Below are positions 26,393-36,348 of a stretch of 62,332 nucleotides of DNA, one piece after another (within the stretch, counting starts at the first letter, position 1; each line of letters begins with the position of its first letter). The translations under genes and the position numbers were made by a program. Below the pieces are notes generated by a model. The model made no database searches, was not told the DNA's origin, and was given only the letters and a program-made list of their open reading frames with translations. Source of the stretch: a beta proteobacterium L13 (GTDB taxonomy: Bacteria; Pseudomonadota; Gammaproteobacteria; Burkholderiales; Chromobacteriaceae); NCBI GenBank assembly GCA_000335715.1, contig AMYZ01000022.1:1-62332 (forward strand). Reading direction: 5' to 3'.

Positions 26393-27244
26393 CTAGTGGT
26401 CGCCGCTGCGGCTACCCAGCTGGCGGTGACGGATCAGTACCTGCTCGTCAGCAAAGCTGGCTGCCAGCCGCTCGGTAAGGTAAACCGAGCGGTGCTGGCC
26501 ACCGGTACAGCCGATGGCGATGGTGACATAGCTGCGGTTGTCCTGTTTGAAGCGTGGCAGCCAGGTGGCCAGGAATGTGCGGATATCGTCTTCCATGGCT
26601 TGTACTTCCGGCTCGCCGGCAAAGAAGTCGCAGATGGCTTGGTCGCGGCCGGTAAGCGGCCGCAGGGCCTCTTCGTAGTACGGGTTTGGCAGGCAGCGCA
26701 CGTCGAACACGAAGTCGGCATCCAGCGGAATGCCGTGCTTGAAGCCGAAGGACTCGAACACCACGGTCATGCGGCTGCCGTCGGCGCCGGCCAGTAGCTT
26801 CACATAGCCCCGCAGTGCATTGGCCGACAAATGGCTGGTGTCGATGCGGTGGCCAAGCTCGCCGACATGCTCGAGCATCTCGCGTTCCAGGCGGATGCAT
26901 TCCTCTACCGTAAGGTGGCCATTGGACAGCGGGTGGCGACGCCGCGTTTCGGAGAAGCGCTTGACCAGGATATCGGTACTGGCTTCCAGGTAGAGCAGGC
27001 GGACGTCGATATCCAGCGCCCGCAGCGCCTTGATGGCATTGGGCAGCGCGGCCAGCGTTGGCGCCGAGCGCGTGTCTACGCTGATGGCGATCTGGCTGTG
27101 GCCGTGTTCGTGGTACAGCGCAATGGCATCGGCCAGCATGCTGGGCGGCAGGTTGTCCACGCAGTAGTAGCCACTGTCTTCCAGTACGCGCAGGGCAACA
27201 GATTTGCCGGAGCCGGACAGGCCACTAATCAGAATCAGCTGCAT
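26393..27244 (-). CDS. rapZ: RNase adapter protein RapZ
   Basis: A 283-residue P-loop protein; GLSGSGKS at residues 8-15 is the nucleotide site, and the C-terminal [16 protein letters not shown] motif is the RapZ signature. In E. coli RapZ directs small-RNA decay by RNase E in the control of glucosamine-6-phosphate synthase. Here it sits directly after hprK (20-bp overlap) and ptsN, linking it to nitrogen-PTS signalling. A role in sRNA turnover in this organism is inferred by homology. Confidence 0.95.
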   Translation of the reverse strand: MQLILISGLSGSGKSVALRVLEDSGYYCVDNLPPSMLADAIALYHEHGHSQIAISVDTRSAPTLAALPNAIKALRALDIDVRLLYLEASTDILVKRFSETRRRHPLSNGHLTVEECIRLEREMLEHVGELGHRIDTSHLSANALRGYVKLLAGADGSRMTVVFESFGFKHGIPLDADFVFDVRCLPNPYYEEALRPLTGRDQAICDFFAGEPEVQAMEDDIRTFLATWLPRFKQDNRSYVTIAIGCTGGQHRSVYLTERLAASFADEQVLIRHRQLGSRSGDH

Positions 27245-28181
27245 GTTCCTGGTCCCGTAGCAGATTGGTATGGCGGTCGATGAATTCGCGCGTGCTGTCT
27301 ATGCCGCGCAACTGCAAAATGTAATTGCGCACGGCGGCTTCTACCAGTACGGCCAGGTTGCGGCCTGCGGCAACGGGTAGCACAACCTTGCGCACCGTCA
27401 CGCCCAGAATGTCCTGGGTTTCGGACTGGATATTCAGCCGGTCCAGCGCCTGCATGGCCTGGTCGTTGGCTTTCATCAGGTGGATGATCAGCTTCAGTAC
27501 TTTCTTGGGCCGCACGGCGGTTTCGCCAAAGATGGTCCGAATGTTCAGGATGCCCAGGCCGCGCACCTCCAGAAAGTCGCGCAGCAGCGGCGGGCAGCGG
27601 CCTTCCAGCGTTTCCGGCCCAATGCGGTAAAGCTCTACGGCATCATCGGCAACCAGGCCGTGGCCGCGCGAGATCAGCTCCAGCGCCAGCTCGCTTTTAC
27701 CCATGGCGGAGTCGCCCATGATCAGCACGCCGATTTCCAGCACATCCAGAAATACGCCATGCATCACCGTGGATACCGCCAGCGCGCGCGCCAGATAGAT
27801 GCGCAGCACGTCCATCAGGTAGGGGCTTTCCAGCGGTGTGCTCATCAGCGGCACATTGTGCGTCTGGCAGTAGTCGTGCAGCAGCTTGGGCACGGGCTGG
27901 CCGTTGGCGACTATCACCACGGCCATGGTCTTGTGGAACAGCTGGTCCAGCGCGGTGCGGGCCGCCGCTTGCTCCAGCTTGTTCAGGTACTCCACCTCGG
28001 CCAGACCCAGCACCTGCACCCGGTTGGGGTGGATAAAGTTCAGGTGGCCGACCAGGGCCTGGGTTGGCCGCTGCTCTTCGTTGGAAATCAGGTTGTCAGA
28101 GCCGGCACGGCTGGCTACCCAGCTCAGGCTCAGCTTGTGCTGATTGTCCTGGTACAGGCGGCGCACACTGATATTAGGCAT
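27225..28181 (-). CDS. hprK: HPr kinase/phosphorylase HprK
   Basis: A 318-residue bifunctional enzyme that phosphorylates or dephosphorylates HPr on a serine. The Walker A loop MGDSAMGKS is at about 155-163, His141 sits in HGVFLDV, and the signature [10 protein letters not shown] is near residue 205. It overlaps ptsN by 8 bp and rapZ by 20 bp. In proteobacteria lacking sugar PTS permeases, HprK usually controls regulatory functions of an incomplete PTS. The HPr gene itself is not in this window. Confidence 0.95.
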   Translation of the reverse strand: MPNISVRRLYQDNQHKLSLSWVASRAGSDNLISNEEQRPTQALVGHLNFIHPNRVQVLGLAEVEYLNKLEQAAARTALDQLFHKTMAVVIVANGQPVPKLLHDYCQTHNVPLMSTPLESPYLMDVLRIYLARALAVSTVMHGVFLDVLEIGVLIMGDSAMGKSELALELISRGHGLVADDAVELYRIGPETLEGRCPPLLRDFLEVRGLGILNIRTIFGETAVRPKKVLKLIIHLMKANDQAMQALDRLNIQSETQDILGVTVRKVVLPVAAGRNLAVLVEAAVRNYILQLRGIDSTREFIDRHTNLLRDQEHAADSD

Positions 28182-28632
28182 GGGTGGCGTTTCCGGTGAG
28201 CAACTCGTGCAGGGTTAGCGCGTCGCAGCTGGCCATTTTCTCGCGCAGGCTACGGCTGGAAAACAGCTGGGCCAGCTCCGATAACACCTGTAGGTGCAGG
28301 TCGGTAGCCTGCTCGGGTACCAGCAGTACAAACAGCAGGTTGACCGGCTTGCCGTCTGGCGAGTCGAATGGAATAGGGCTGGCCAGGCGGATAAACACAC
28401 CGGTGGCCTCTTTCAGGCCTTTTACCCGGCCATGCGGAATGGCCACACCCTGGCCCAGCCCGGTAGAGCCCAGCTTTTCGCGGGCAAACAGGCTGTCGAA
28501 AATGTCGCTACGGGCGATGCCATGGCTGTTTTCAACCATCAGGCCTACCTGTTCGAACAGGCGTTTCTTGCTGGATACATCTACATCCGCCAGCACGTTC
28601 TGCTGCGGAAGAATCTTGCCAATCAAGCTCAT
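28174..28632 (-). CDS. ptsN: PTS IIA-like nitrogen regulatory protein PtsN (EIIA-Ntr)
   Basis: A 152-residue EIIA domain with the phospho-accepting His67 in AIPHGRV. PtsN receives phosphate from HPr/NPr and regulates potassium transport, sigma-54-linked functions and envelope responses. It lies downstream of rpoN and hpf and overlaps hprK. A hairpin terminator after hpf means ptsN may have its own promoter in the 300-bp gap upstream, where no clear consensus was found. Confidence 0.94.
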   Translation of the reverse strand: MSLIGKILPQQNVLADVDVSSKKRLFEQVGLMVENSHGIARSDIFDSLFAREKLGSTGLGQGVAIPHGRVKGLKEATGVFIRLASPIPFDSPDGKPVNLLFVLLVPEQATDLHLQVLSELAQLFSSRSLREKMASCDALTLHELLTGNATHA

Positions 28633-28932
28633 GATTTACATTTGCCGGAAAAAACCGTCGGCCATTCTACGCCGAGTCGGCTGTTTGCAATAGGGCAGGG
28701 TAAGACCCGCCTGTGGCGGATAAGTGCCGCAACTTGCCACGCTCTCGTTGCCCTGTTTCAAGGCGGGCTACCGCGCCGGTTGTCATCCAGGCAAACGGCA
28801 GTGCCGGTGGTGGCTGCGCAGTTGTCTGCTCGCGCGGCAACCCGGACAGGGCATGCGCATTTTGCCCTGTTTGGCACCCGGTGAAGCATGGAAATCGGCA
28901 TGACAGGCAAAAAAATGGCCATATTGCGGCAT
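28633..28932. other. Gene-free region between ptsN and the hpf terminator
   Basis: About 300 bp with no supported gene. A 72-codon minus-strand frame crosses it but runs into the hpf terminator and has no family features. A promoter for ptsN-hprK-rapZ is expected here, but no convincing -35/-10 pair was seen. Confidence 0.5.
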
Positions 28933-28965
28933 GAAAACAAAAACGGGAGCCTGTTGGCTCCCGTT
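28933..28965 (-). terminator. Terminator after hpf
   Basis: AACGGGAGCC (28942-28951) pairs with GGCTCCCGTT (28956-28965) around a short loop; on the minus strand it is followed by TTTGTTTTC. Confidence 0.85.
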
Positions 28966-28982
28966 CTATTCATCATGGTGAC

Positions 28983-29303
28983 TTACAAGGTGGCATTAAC
29001 CTGCTGGGCATTCACCCGGTGCTCGCCCTGTTTTTCTTTGAACTTCAATACCTGACGGTCCAGTTTATCCATCAGCGTGTCGATGGCGGCGTACATATCG
29101 GCTTCTTCCGATTCGACATGAATGTCTTTGCCTGCCAGATGAACATTGACCTCCGCTTTTTGTACCAGTTTATCAACCGACAGCGTCACGTTAACGCCAA
29201 TGACATTATCTACGTGGCGGGTGATGCGTTCGAGTTTGCTCTCGATGTACTCACGAATCGATGGGGTAACTTCGAGGTGTAGACCGGTAATTTTGAGGTT
29301 CAT
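28983..29303 (-). CDS. hpf: Ribosome hibernation promoting factor (HPF/YfiA family)
   Basis: A 106-residue ribosome-associated protein. The start [24 protein letters not shown] and the central [28 protein letters not shown] are typical of short HPF/RaiA proteins, which bind the 30S A/P sites in stationary phase. The ATG at 29303 has AAGGAG eight bases upstream; a 19-codon in-frame extension is rejected. It lies 59 bp downstream of rpoN, the usual order. Confidence 0.93.
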   Translation of the reverse strand: MNLKITGLHLEVTPSIREYIESKLERITRHVDNVIGVNVTLSVDKLVQKAEVNVHLAGKDIHVESEEADMYAAIDTLMDKLDRQVLKFKEKQGEHRVNAQQVNATL

Positions 29304-29362
29304 ACCCTGACTCCTTCTGTTAACAGTGCGGTCGGGCTGGCCGCACCGGTGTTTTGGCACTT

Positions 29363-30766
29363 CTATAAGGCCTTGCGAAGGCTAACTGGTGGAATCTGCA
29401 TAGCTTCACGATACTTGGCAACCGTACGTCTGGCAACCTGAATACCTTGTGCCGTGAGCTTGTCGGCGATGGCGCTATCGGACAGCGGTTTCTTGCCGTC
29501 CTCGCTGTCGATAATCTGGCGTATCAGCGCCTTGATGGCTGTGGCGGAGCATTCGCCGCCACTATCCGTTTCCAGTGCATTACCGAAAAAGTACTTCAGC
29601 TCGAACAGCCCACGGCTGCACAGCAGGTACTTCTGGGTAGTTACCCTGGAAATGGTGGATTCATGCAAACCCAGCTCATCTGCAATGTCTCGCAGTATCA
29701 ACGGGCGCATGGCCACTTCACCGTGTTCAAAGAACGCTTGCTGCCTCTCAACTATAGATTCCGACACTTTCAGGATGGTGTCAAACCGTTGCTGGATGTT
29801 TTTTACCAGCCATCTTGCCTCTTGCAACTGCCCTGAAAGGTTATGGCTACTGTCGCGTTGCTGCAGCATGTTTGCATACAGCTGATTTACTTGAAGTTTT
29901 GGCAGCGAGCCCCGATTCAGCTGGGCTACCCAGCGGCCACCACGGCGTACGACATGGATATCCGGCGCTACATAATGTGTCTCACCTTGGTCAAAACCAC
30001 TAGTGGGCCGTGGTCTCAGCGTGGCAATAAGACTATGCGCAGCGCGTAATTCGGCCTCGCCCACACCCAGGATTTTCTTCAGGCGGGTGTAGTCACGGCT
30101 ACCTAGCAAAGCCAGGTGCTCGCCGGCCAGCTGGCGCGCCAGGGGGAGTGACGGCGTGTGCGGCGGCAGGTTGCCCAGCTGTAGTGCCAGAAATTCCCCC
30201 AGGTCACGGCTGCCTATGCCCATGGGTTCAAATTGCATCATGAGCTTGCGCAGTGTTTCCAGTTCTTCTGCTTCGACATCCAGCTCCAGCGGTAGTTCTG
30301 CTGCAACCTCTTCCAGCGGGGTTTGCAGGTAGCCATCGTCGTCCAGCTCGTCGATCAGCAGTGCCAGCAAGGCGCTATCGCGCTGCCCCAGCTGGGTTTC
30401 GCGCATTTGTGCCGTGAGGTGCTCGCGCAGGGTAGGGCGGCAGGGGGCGTTGAGGATAGGGTCGAATTCGTCGTCCCCATCGCGGCTGCCACCGCTACTG
30501 CCACTCCCCCAGTCGGTGAGCTCCATGCTGTCTTGCTGGCGGTCTTCTGCGGTGTCGTTACTGCTTTCCTGGGTAGCGGGGGCATCGCTTTCTGCTGGCG
30601 GGCTGTCGCTACCGTCGCTGCGCTCCAGTAGCGGGTTTTCCAGCAGATAGCGCTCCAGTTCGCTGGACAGGTCTAGCGTGGACATTTGCAGCAGCTTGAT
30701 GGACTGCTGCAGTTGCGGTGTCAGGGTAAGTTGCTGGCTGACTTTGAGCTGGAGGGTTTGTTTCAT
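29363..30766 (-). CDS. rpoN: RNA polymerase sigma-54 factor RpoN
   Basis: A 467-residue sigma-54. The Gln/Leu-rich region I ([23 protein letters not shown]), an acidic region II and the RpoN box [10 protein letters not shown] at about 445-454 are all present. It directs transcription from -24/-12 promoters activated by enhancer-binding proteins. It starts 5 bp after lptB and is followed by hpf and ptsN, the classic proteobacterial order. Length and motifs are complete. Confidence 0.97.
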   Translation of the reverse strand: MKQTLQLKVSQQLTLTPQLQQSIKLLQMSTLDLSSELERYLLENPLLERSDGSDSPPAESDAPATQESSNDTAEDRQQDSMELTDWGSGSSGGSRDGDDEFDPILNAPCRPTLREHLTAQMRETQLGQRDSALLALLIDELDDDGYLQTPLEEVAAELPLELDVEAEELETLRKLMMQFEPMGIGSRDLGEFLALQLGNLPPHTPSLPLARQLAGEHLALLGSRDYTRLKKILGVGEAELRAAHSLIATLRPRPTSGFDQGETHYVAPDIHVVRRGGRWVAQLNRGSLPKLQVNQLYANMLQQRDSSHNLSGQLQEARWLVKNIQQRFDTILKVSESIVERQQAFFEHGEVAMRPLILRDIADELGLHESTISRVTTQKYLLCSRGLFELKYFFGNALETDSGGECSATAIKALIRQIIDSEDGKKPLSDSAIADKLTAQGIQVARRTVAKYREAMQIPPVSLRKAL

Positions 30767-30771
30767 TTCGC

Positions 30772-31500
30772 TTACAGGTGGAAATGCTCGCCCAGGTAAA
30801 CCTGGCGAACCTGTTCGTTGTTGACCAGTTCGTCCGGTAGGCCTGATGCCAGCACGCGGCCTTCAGAAATAATATAGGCGCGGTCGCAAATACGCAGGGT
30901 TTCACGCACGTTGTGGTCGGTAATCAGCACGCCGATGCCGCGCTCTTTCAGAAAAGAGATGATTTTCTGGATATCAATCACGGCGATGGGGTCAACGCCG
31001 GCAAATGGCTCGTCCAGCAGGATGAAACGCGGCTTGGTGGCCAGCACTCGGGCGATTTCCACGCGGCGGCGCTCACCGCCGGACAGGGCCATGGCATTGG
31101 TTTCGCGCAGGTGGCCGATGTTGAGGTCGTCCAGCAGTAGCTGCAGTTCGTTATCCAGCGCCTCTCCCGTTAAACCGGCCACTTCCAGTACCGCCTGGAT
31201 GTTCTCTTCTACCGTCATCTTGCGGAAGATCGATGCTTCTTGCGGCAAGTAACCCAGGCCCAGGCGTGCCCGTTTGTGGATGGGCAAGTGCGTAATGGCC
31301 TCGCCATCCAGCAAGATCTGGCCGGCTTCGGCCGCGATCAGGCCTACTACCATGTAGAAGCTGGTGGTTTTGCCCGCACCGTTGGGGCCCAGCAAGCCGA
31401 TGACTTCACCGCTGGCGATGTCCATCGATACATCCCGCACCACGGTGCGCTTCTTGAAGGTCTTTTTCAGGTGCTGGATGCTCAGCCGGCTTTGGCTCAT
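30772..31500 (-). CDS. lptB: LPS export ABC transporter ATP-binding protein LptB
   Basis: A 242-residue cytoplasmic ATPase of the Lpt transport bridge. Walker A GPNGAGKT is near residue 38, the signature [13 protein letters not shown] near 138, Walker [14 protein letters not shown] near 160, and the switch His in ITDHNV near 195. It powers extraction of LPS from the inner membrane with LptFG, which are not in this window. The ATG overlaps the lptA stop by 4 bp. Confidence 0.97.
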   Translation of the reverse strand: MSQSRLSIQHLKKTFKKRTVVRDVSMDIASGEVIGLLGPNGAGKTTSFYMVVGLIAAEAGQILLDGEAITHLPIHKRARLGLGYLPQEASIFRKMTVEENIQAVLEVAGLTGEALDNELQLLLDDLNIGHLRETNAMALSGGERRRVEIARVLATKPRFILLDEPFAGVDPIAVIDIQKIISFLKERGIGVLITDHNVRETLRICDRAYIISEGRVLASGLPDELVNNEQVRQVYLGEHFHL

Positions 31501-31997
31501 GGTTTTTCCTGCGGCTGAAGGATGATGGTGACACGGCCACTGCCATTGCTGGCACTCTGGCCTTTTACCTGGTAGATCTCGGTTACCGTGTTGTAGCTGA
31601 TCTGTTCGCCGTTCACGATATCCTTGCCACGCTTGACCTGGGCCTTGCCGGTAAGAATGACGGTATTGTTGGCCGAGTCGTAATCCACGCGGCTGGCGTG
31701 GCCGTCTACGTATTCGTTCTTGCCGTCCAGTTTCTGGCGGAAGTACACCGGGCTGCCGGTGGCCAGCAGTTTCTGGCGGCCGCTGGCATCTTGTGTGGCG
31801 ACGGTTTTTTGCGCGCGCAGGTTCAGCGTACCCTGGGTAATGATGACATTGCCCTCAAATACATTGATACCTTGCTTTTGGTCTAGCGATGCGCTGTCGG
31901 CATTGACTTCGATAGGTTTGCTGCTGTCGGCTTTTTCGGCAAATGCCGGGGTGCATACGGTGCCGAGTGCCAGCAACAGCATCAGGCTATGGCGCAT
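31497..31997 (-). CDS. lptA: LPS transport periplasmic protein LptA
   Basis: A 166-residue periplasmic protein with an N-terminal signal peptide ending in AFA (about residue 20). The OstA/LptA beta-jellyroll is indicated by [29 protein letters not shown]. It forms the periplasmic bridge that carries LPS from LptC to LptDE. It overlaps lptC by 11 bp and lptB by 4 bp. Confidence 0.95.
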   Translation of the reverse strand: MRHSLMLLLALGTVCTPAFAEKADSSKPIEVNADSASLDQKQGINVFEGNVIITQGTLNLRAQKTVATQDASGRQKLLATGSPVYFRQKLDGKNEYVDGHASRVDYDSANNTVILTGKAQVKRGKDIVNGEQISYNTVTEIYQVKGQSASNGSGRVTIILQPQEKP

Positions 31998-32550
31998 AGG
32001 AAATCCTTACTTGAGATAGCAGTTTCAGCTGCCCGGCCGGGTGATTGTAGTAAAAGCCAACAGCACTGATGCGCGACTGGCCATTATCGATAGTGACGGG
32101 TGCCCGGTTGCTGAGAATGCCGCTCTGGCTATTGACCAGCAGCGAGGGTGTTTGCAGATGAACGGCGGCCTGCTCGCCATACGGCTGGCGCAGCATGTCC
32201 ACATGGCCATCGAACTGCCCTTGGCCGGTACTGCGGGCGTACTGCCCTTGGTCGGCGCGCAGGGTGTAGTCCAGCTGCCCCTGGCGGAACTGTTTCAGGT
32301 CGGGTTGCTGCATGTGAACCAGCTCGGTTTGCGGCAGCTTCCACATTTTGCTGGCGTTCAGGTGCTGCATGGGCAGGCCTTGCTCGTCAAAACGGGTGAT
32401 CTTGAGCTGCTCAATGGTGTACTCCGGCTGCGACGGGTCGAGCTGGCGCTGTTCGGGCGAGCGCCATTGCGTGAGCACATTCAGCCAGAACGACAGCAGC
32501 CCCATGGCCAGCATGAGCCCAATGGGGAACAGTTTCGCGGCACGGTTCAT
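31987..32550 (-). CDS. lptC: LPS export system protein LptC
   Basis: A 187-residue bitopic inner membrane protein: one N-terminal transmembrane helix (about residues 8-26) and a periplasmic jellyroll domain similar to LptA. It receives LPS from LptB2FG and passes it to LptA. The stretch PEYTIEQLKITRFDEQGLP is typical of the LptC family. It overlaps kdsC by 4 bp and lptA by 11 bp, in the conserved kdsC-lptC-lptA-lptB order. Confidence 0.92.
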   Translation of the reverse strand: MNRAAKLFPIGLMLAMGLLSFWLNVLTQWRSPEQRQLDPSQPEYTIEQLKITRFDEQGLPMQHLNASKMWKLPQTELVHMQQPDLKQFRQGQLDYTLRADQGQYARSTGQGQFDGHVDMLRQPYGEQAAVHLQTPSLLVNSQSGILSNRAPVTIDNGQSRISAVGFYYNHPAGQLKLLSQVRISYAP

Positions 32551-33071
32551 TCGAGGTAGCTGGCCATGACGCGGTCAAAGCTGCCCTGGGCTTGCATGAT
32601 GAGCTCGCACAGCTCGCGCACGGCACCGCGGCCACCCCGGTTGCCCGTTACAAAGTGAGCGTGCTGGCGGACAAAGCTGGGCGCATCCGGCACGGCTACA
32701 GCCAGCCCGACGCGGCTCATCACCGGCAGGTCGATGACGTCGTCGCCGATATAGGCGCAGTCTTCAGCGGCAATACCGGTTTTGGCCAGCAGGTCGGCAA
32801 AAGCGGTGCGTTTGTCCTGCACGCCTTCGTAGTAGTGGTCTATACCCAGGCCGCGTACGCGGTGTGCCACGCTGGGGGCTGCCCGGCCGGTGATGATGGC
32901 CAGCTGGACGCCGGTGGTTTGCAGCATCTTGAGGCCGTGGCCATCCAGCGTATTGAAAGCTTTGAACTCTTCGCCACTGGCGGTAATGAAAATGCGGCCG
33001 TCGGTGAGCACGCCGTCTACATCCAGAATCAGCAGGCGGGTGCGCTTGGCCAGGTCAGTCATTTTTTGCAT
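32547..33071 (-). CDS. kdsC: 3-deoxy-D-manno-octulosonate 8-phosphate phosphatase KdsC
   Basis: A 174-residue HAD-superfamily phosphatase. The nucleophile motif DVDGVLTDG lies near residue 18, TGR near 60, and GDDVIDLPVMSRVGL near 108. It dephosphorylates KDO-8-phosphate in LPS inner-core synthesis. It starts 8 bp after kdsD. All HAD motifs are intact. Confidence 0.96.
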   Translation of the reverse strand: MQKMTDLAKRTRLLILDVDGVLTDGRIFITASGEEFKAFNTLDGHGLKMLQTTGVQLAIITGRAAPSVAHRVRGLGIDHYYEGVQDKRTAFADLLAKTGIAAEDCAYIGDDVIDLPVMSRVGLAVAVPDAPSFVRQHAHFVTGNRGGRGAVRELCELIMQAQGSFDRVMASYLE

Positions 33072-33079
33072 GGTAATCC

Positions 33080-34060
33080 TTACACCACGCCTGCCTTGAG
33101 CAGGTCGTGCATATTGAGTGCGCCAATCAGCGCGCCGCTGCCGTCTACCACCAGCAGGCCGTTGATCTTGCGCAGCTCCATTTCTTTGGCCGCTTCGGCG
33201 GCCAGCAGGTTGGCCGCAATGGTACGCGGCTGCCGGCCCATGACGTCATCGATGGTGAGGCCGGCCAGGTCCAGCGAATGGTCCAGCGTACGCCGCAAGT
33301 CGCCATCGGTAAAGATGCCCGCCAGGCGGCCGTCTTTATCCAGTACCGCAGTCATGCCCAGGCCTTTGCGGGTCATTTCCAGCAGGGCATCTTTGAGCGA
33401 TGCACCGCTACGTACCACGGGCAGGGCATCGCCACTGTGCATCACGTCGCTGATGTGTACCAGCAGGCGGCGGCCCAGGCTGCCACCGGGGTGGGACAGG
33501 GCAAAGTCTTCCGGTTTGAAATCGCGTGCGTCCAGCAAGGTCACCGCCAGGGCATCGCCCATGGCCAGTGCTGCGGTGGTGCTGGTGGTCGGGGCCAGGC
33601 CCAGGGTGCAGGCCTCCTTGTCTACCGCCACGTCCAGATGCACATTGGCTTCTTGCGCCAAGGTGGATTGCGGCCGGCCGGTCATGGCGATGATGGCAAT
33701 GCCCTTGCGCTTGAGCGCAGGCAGCAGCGCGATGATTTCGTCGCTTTCGCCCGAGTTGGACAGCGCCAGGATGACGTCGCGTGTCGTGACCATGCCCAAA
33801 TCACCATGGGCGGCTTCGGCAGGGTGCATGAAGAACGACGGTGTGCCTGTACTGGCCAGCGTAGCGGCGATCTTGCGGCCAATATGGCCGGACTTGCCGA
33901 TGCCGGTGACGATCACCCGGCCAGGGCAAGCCAGTACCAGGTCGATGGCTGCCAGGAAGGCGTCGCCCAGGCGCTGCGCCATGCTGACGATGGCATCCGC
34001 TTCGATGTGTAGCACCTCGCGCGCCAGCGCCAGCTGCTGTTGTTTTTGCTCAATATCCAT
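33080..34060 (-). CDS. kdsD: D-arabinose 5-phosphate isomerase KdsD (KpsF/GutQ family)
   Basis: A 326-residue enzyme converting ribulose-5-phosphate to arabinose-5-phosphate, the first step of KDO synthesis. An SIS domain (GIGKSGHIGRKIAATLASTGTPSFF, then SNSGES) is followed by two CBS domains (about residues 200-325). The ATG at 34060 was chosen over TTG or GTG codons just upstream. A TATAAT on the minus strand only nine bases away suggests a very short or absent 5' UTR if it is used. It heads the LPS-transport/rpoN array. Confidence 0.95.
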   Translation of the reverse strand: MDIEQKQQQLALAREVLHIEADAIVSMAQRLGDAFLAAIDLVLACPGRVIVTGIGKSGHIGRKIAATLASTGTPSFFMHPAEAAHGDLGMVTTRDVILALSNSGESDEIIALLPALKRKGIAIIAMTGRPQSTLAQEANVHLDVAVDKEACTLGLAPTTSTTAALAMGDALAVTLLDARDFKPEDFALSHPGGSLGRRLLVHISDVMHSGDALPVVRSGASLKDALLEMTRKGLGMTAVLDKDGRLAGIFTDGDLRRTLDHSLDLAGLTIDDVMGRQPRTIAANLLAAEAAKEMELRKINGLLVVDGSGALIGALNMHDLLKAGVV

Positions 34061-34068
34061 AGTCACCA

Positions 34069-34086
34069 ATTATATCAGCTTATAAT
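34069..34086. promoter_or_regulatory. Divergent TATAAT elements between kdsD and the antiporter gene
   Basis: A TATAAT hexamer occurs on the minus strand (34069-34074) facing kdsD and on the plus strand (34081-34086) facing the antiporter. Neither has a convincing -35 box. They are only 6 bp apart, so the two promoters would compete. Confidence 0.45.
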
Positions 34087-34156
34087 CGTTCGACCTTACC
34101 TGGCGGGTGCAAGTTTTGCTTGGCCTGTTTTTTGTCGCGAGGAGCACTCCCCCACG

Positions 34157-36124
34157 ATGCATTCCCTGTTTCCCATAGTAGTGGTGTTGCTGGTAGCCGT
34201 TCTGGCAGTTACCGCCTGCCGTAGCTTGCGCGTACCGCCCATGCTGGGCTATCTGGTGGTGGGTTTTCTGGCCGGCCCCGGCGTGATGCACCTGATACCG
34301 GAAGGCCCGGAAACCGAGTTTCTGGGTGAAATCGGCATTGTCTTCATGATGTTCTCCATTGGCCTGGAGTTCTCGCTGGCCAAGCTCAAAGCCATGAAAC
34401 ATCTGGTGTTCGGTGTCGGACTGGCGCAGGTCGTGGTGACCCTGTTGCTGATCACCGGTGCCGTCGGCTGGCTCACCGGCAGCACGCTGGCCGGCTTTGC
34501 CATTGGTGCCGCGCTGACCATGTCGTCTACCGCCATCGTCAGCAAGCTGCTGGCCGAGCGCCTCGAGCTGGCGCAGCCGCATGGCCAGCTGGCCATGGGC
34601 ACGCTGCTGTTCCAGGATATTGCCGTAGTGCCCTTGCTGATCCTGCTGCCCGCGTTTGCGGCCAACTCGGACCACCTGGCGGCAGACTTGGGCATGGCGG
34701 CGGTGAAGGTGCTGCTGGTGCTGAGCTTGCTGCTGGTGTTTGGCCAGCGCCTGATGCGGCCATGGTTCCACCTGGTGGCGCGCCAGCGTTCCAGCGAGCT
34801 GTTCATGATTAACGTGCTGCTCATCACCCTGGGCGTGGCCTTCATTACCCAGCAGGCGGGCTTGTCGCTGGCGCTGGGCGCCTTTGTGGCCGGCATGCTG
34901 ATTTCGGAAACCGAGTACCGTTTCCAGGTGGAAGAGGACATCAAGCCGTTCCGCGACATTTTGCTGGGCTTCTTCTTTATTACCGTGGGTATGCGGCTGG
35001 ATGTGGGCGTGCTGTTCGAGCAATCCGGTGCCGTATTGCTGATGCTGCTCTTGCTGCTGCCAGTAAAACTCTTGGTGGTGTTTGGCCTGGCGCGGGCGAT
35101 GGGGCACCGCGCGAATGATGCGCTCAAGGCGGGCCTGGCGCTGGCGCAGGGCGGCGAGTTCGGCTTTGTGTTGCTGTCGCTGTCCGGCAGCCTCAAGCTG
35201 CTGGAGCCGGCTATCGAGCAAGCCGCCATTGCCGGCATTTTGTTGTCCATGCTGGTGGCGCCGTTTCTTATCCAGTACGCCGACCGCATCAGCAAACGCC
35301 TGATCAAGCAAGACTGGGCGCTGATGTCGGTAGACCTGCACCAGATTCTGGTGCAAACCATGAGCAAGAACGAACACGTGATCATTTGCGGCTACGGCCG
35401 TAGCGGCCAGTACCTGGCACGGCTGCTGGAAAGCGAAGACATTTCATTTTTTGCACTGGATCTGGACCCGGAGCGTGTGCGCGAGGCCGGCGAGGCGGGC
35501 GACCCGGTGGTGTTTGGCGATGCCGCCAAGCGCGAAGTACTTACTGCGGCCGGCGCGCTGCGTGCCAAAGCAGTGGTGATTACCTTTGCCGACACGCATG
35601 CGTCGGAACGCATTATCGATGTGGTGCGCCAGCTGCGCAGCGACCTGCCGGTGATTGTGCGCACCATTGACGATACCGATATCGAGCAGCTGCGTCAGGC
35701 GGGTGCCGACGAGGTCGTGTCCGAGGTAATGGAAGGCAGCCTGATGCTGGCATCGCATGCGCTGGTGGTGCTGGGCGTGCCGTTGGGCCGCGTACTGCGC
35801 CGTATCCGCACCGTGCGTGAAGAGCGCTATAACCTGTTCAAAGGTTTCTTCCGTGGCGCCAGTGACGAGATAGATGGTATCGACGATAGCCAGATGTCAC
35901 GCCTGCATAGCGTGCAGCTGATCAGCGGGGCGCACGCCATCGGCTCGCCGCTGGGGGCGATAAAGCTGTCTGATCGGCAAGTAGAAGTCAAAGCCGTGCG
36001 CCGTGGCCATACGCGCTACACCGAGCTGACGCCGGATTTCGAGCTATGTGAGGGTGATGTGCTGGTGCTGCTGGCACGGCCGGAACAGCTGCTGCTGGCA
36101 GAGACCTTGCTGCTGCAGGGCTAG
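34157..36124 (+). CDS. Monovalent cation:proton antiporter, CPA2 family (KefB/KefC-like)
   Basis: A 655-residue protein. The first ~390 residues form a Na+/H+-exchanger-type membrane domain with about twelve segments. A TrkA-N/RCK domain follows (HVIICGYGRSGQYLARLLE near 400), then a TrkA-C domain at about 575-650. This is the layout of K+/H+ antiporters that use NAD(H) or glutathione-linked gating. No KefF/KefG ancillary oxidoreductase is adjacent. The ATG at 34157 is preceded by GAGGAG; the longer upstream frame overlaps kdsD and is rejected. A repeat-based terminator follows. Confidence 0.88.
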   Translation: MHSLFPIVVVLLVAVLAVTACRSLRVPPMLGYLVVGFLAGPGVMHLIPEGPETEFLGEIGIVFMMFSIGLEFSLAKLKAMKHLVFGVGLAQVVVTLLLITGAVGWLTGSTLAGFAIGAALTMSSTAIVSKLLAERLELAQPHGQLAMGTLLFQDIAVVPLLILLPAFAANSDHLAADLGMAAVKVLLVLSLLLVFGQRLMRPWFHLVARQRSSELFMINVLLITLGVAFITQQAGLSLALGAFVAGMLISETEYRFQVEEDIKPFRDILLGFFFITVGMRLDVGVLFEQSGAVLLMLLLLLPVKLLVVFGLARAMGHRANDALKAGLALAQGGEFGFVLLSLSGSLKLLEPAIEQAAIAGILLSMLVAPFLIQYADRISKRLIKQDWALMSVDLHQILVQTMSKNEHVIICGYGRSGQYLARLLESEDISFFALDLDPERVREAGEAGDPVVFGDAAKREVLTAAGALRAKAVVITFADTHASERIIDVVRQLRSDLPVIVRTIDDTDIEQLRQAGADEVVSEVMEGSLMLASHALVVLGVPLGRVLRRIRTVREERYNLFKGFFRGASDEIDGIDDSQMSRLHSVQLISGAHAIGSPLGAIKLSDRQVEVKAVRRGHTRYTELTPDFELCEGDVLVLLARPEQLLLAETLLLQG

Positions 36125-36155
36125 GGGTAGCCGCGCCTGGATTGGCGTGTGGCAA

Positions 36156-36195
36156 AAAAAAGGTTGGCCGCAATGCTGTGCGGCCAACCTTTTTT
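36156..36195 (+). terminator. Terminator formed by an inverted pair of the repeat after the antiporter gene
   Basis: Arms 36156-36172 and 36179-36195 are exact 17-bp reverse complements (A6-GGTTGGCCGCA and its mate), ending in a T tract. A clear case of the repeat serving as an intrinsic terminator. Confidence 0.88.
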
Positions 36196-36286
36196 ATGGT
36201 GAGTGGTGATGGCCATGGTGTCTGCCCCTGGCCGGTAGTGTCCGCTTGTGTTGCAGGGATATCGGCGCGTGCCGGCGCGTTGTTGG

Positions 36287-36323
36287 CAAAACAAGCCCTG
36301 CTTGCGTGGCAAACAGGGCTTGT
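36287..36323 (-). terminator. Terminator after the AsmA-like gene
   Basis: ACAAGCCCTG (36291-36300) pairs with CAGGGCTTGT (36314-36323); leftward it is followed by TTTTG. Confidence 0.75.
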
Positions 36324-36348
36324 CGTGTATTACCAAGCGTGGCGATGT

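Noticed and set aside
28758-28976. 72-codon minus-strand frame between hpf and ptsN
   Set aside because: It overlaps the hpf terminator and has no ribosome binding site or known domain.
36121-36348. A gene between the antiporter and AsmA-like genes
   Set aside because: Only terminator hairpins and short frames without ribosome binding sites were found.
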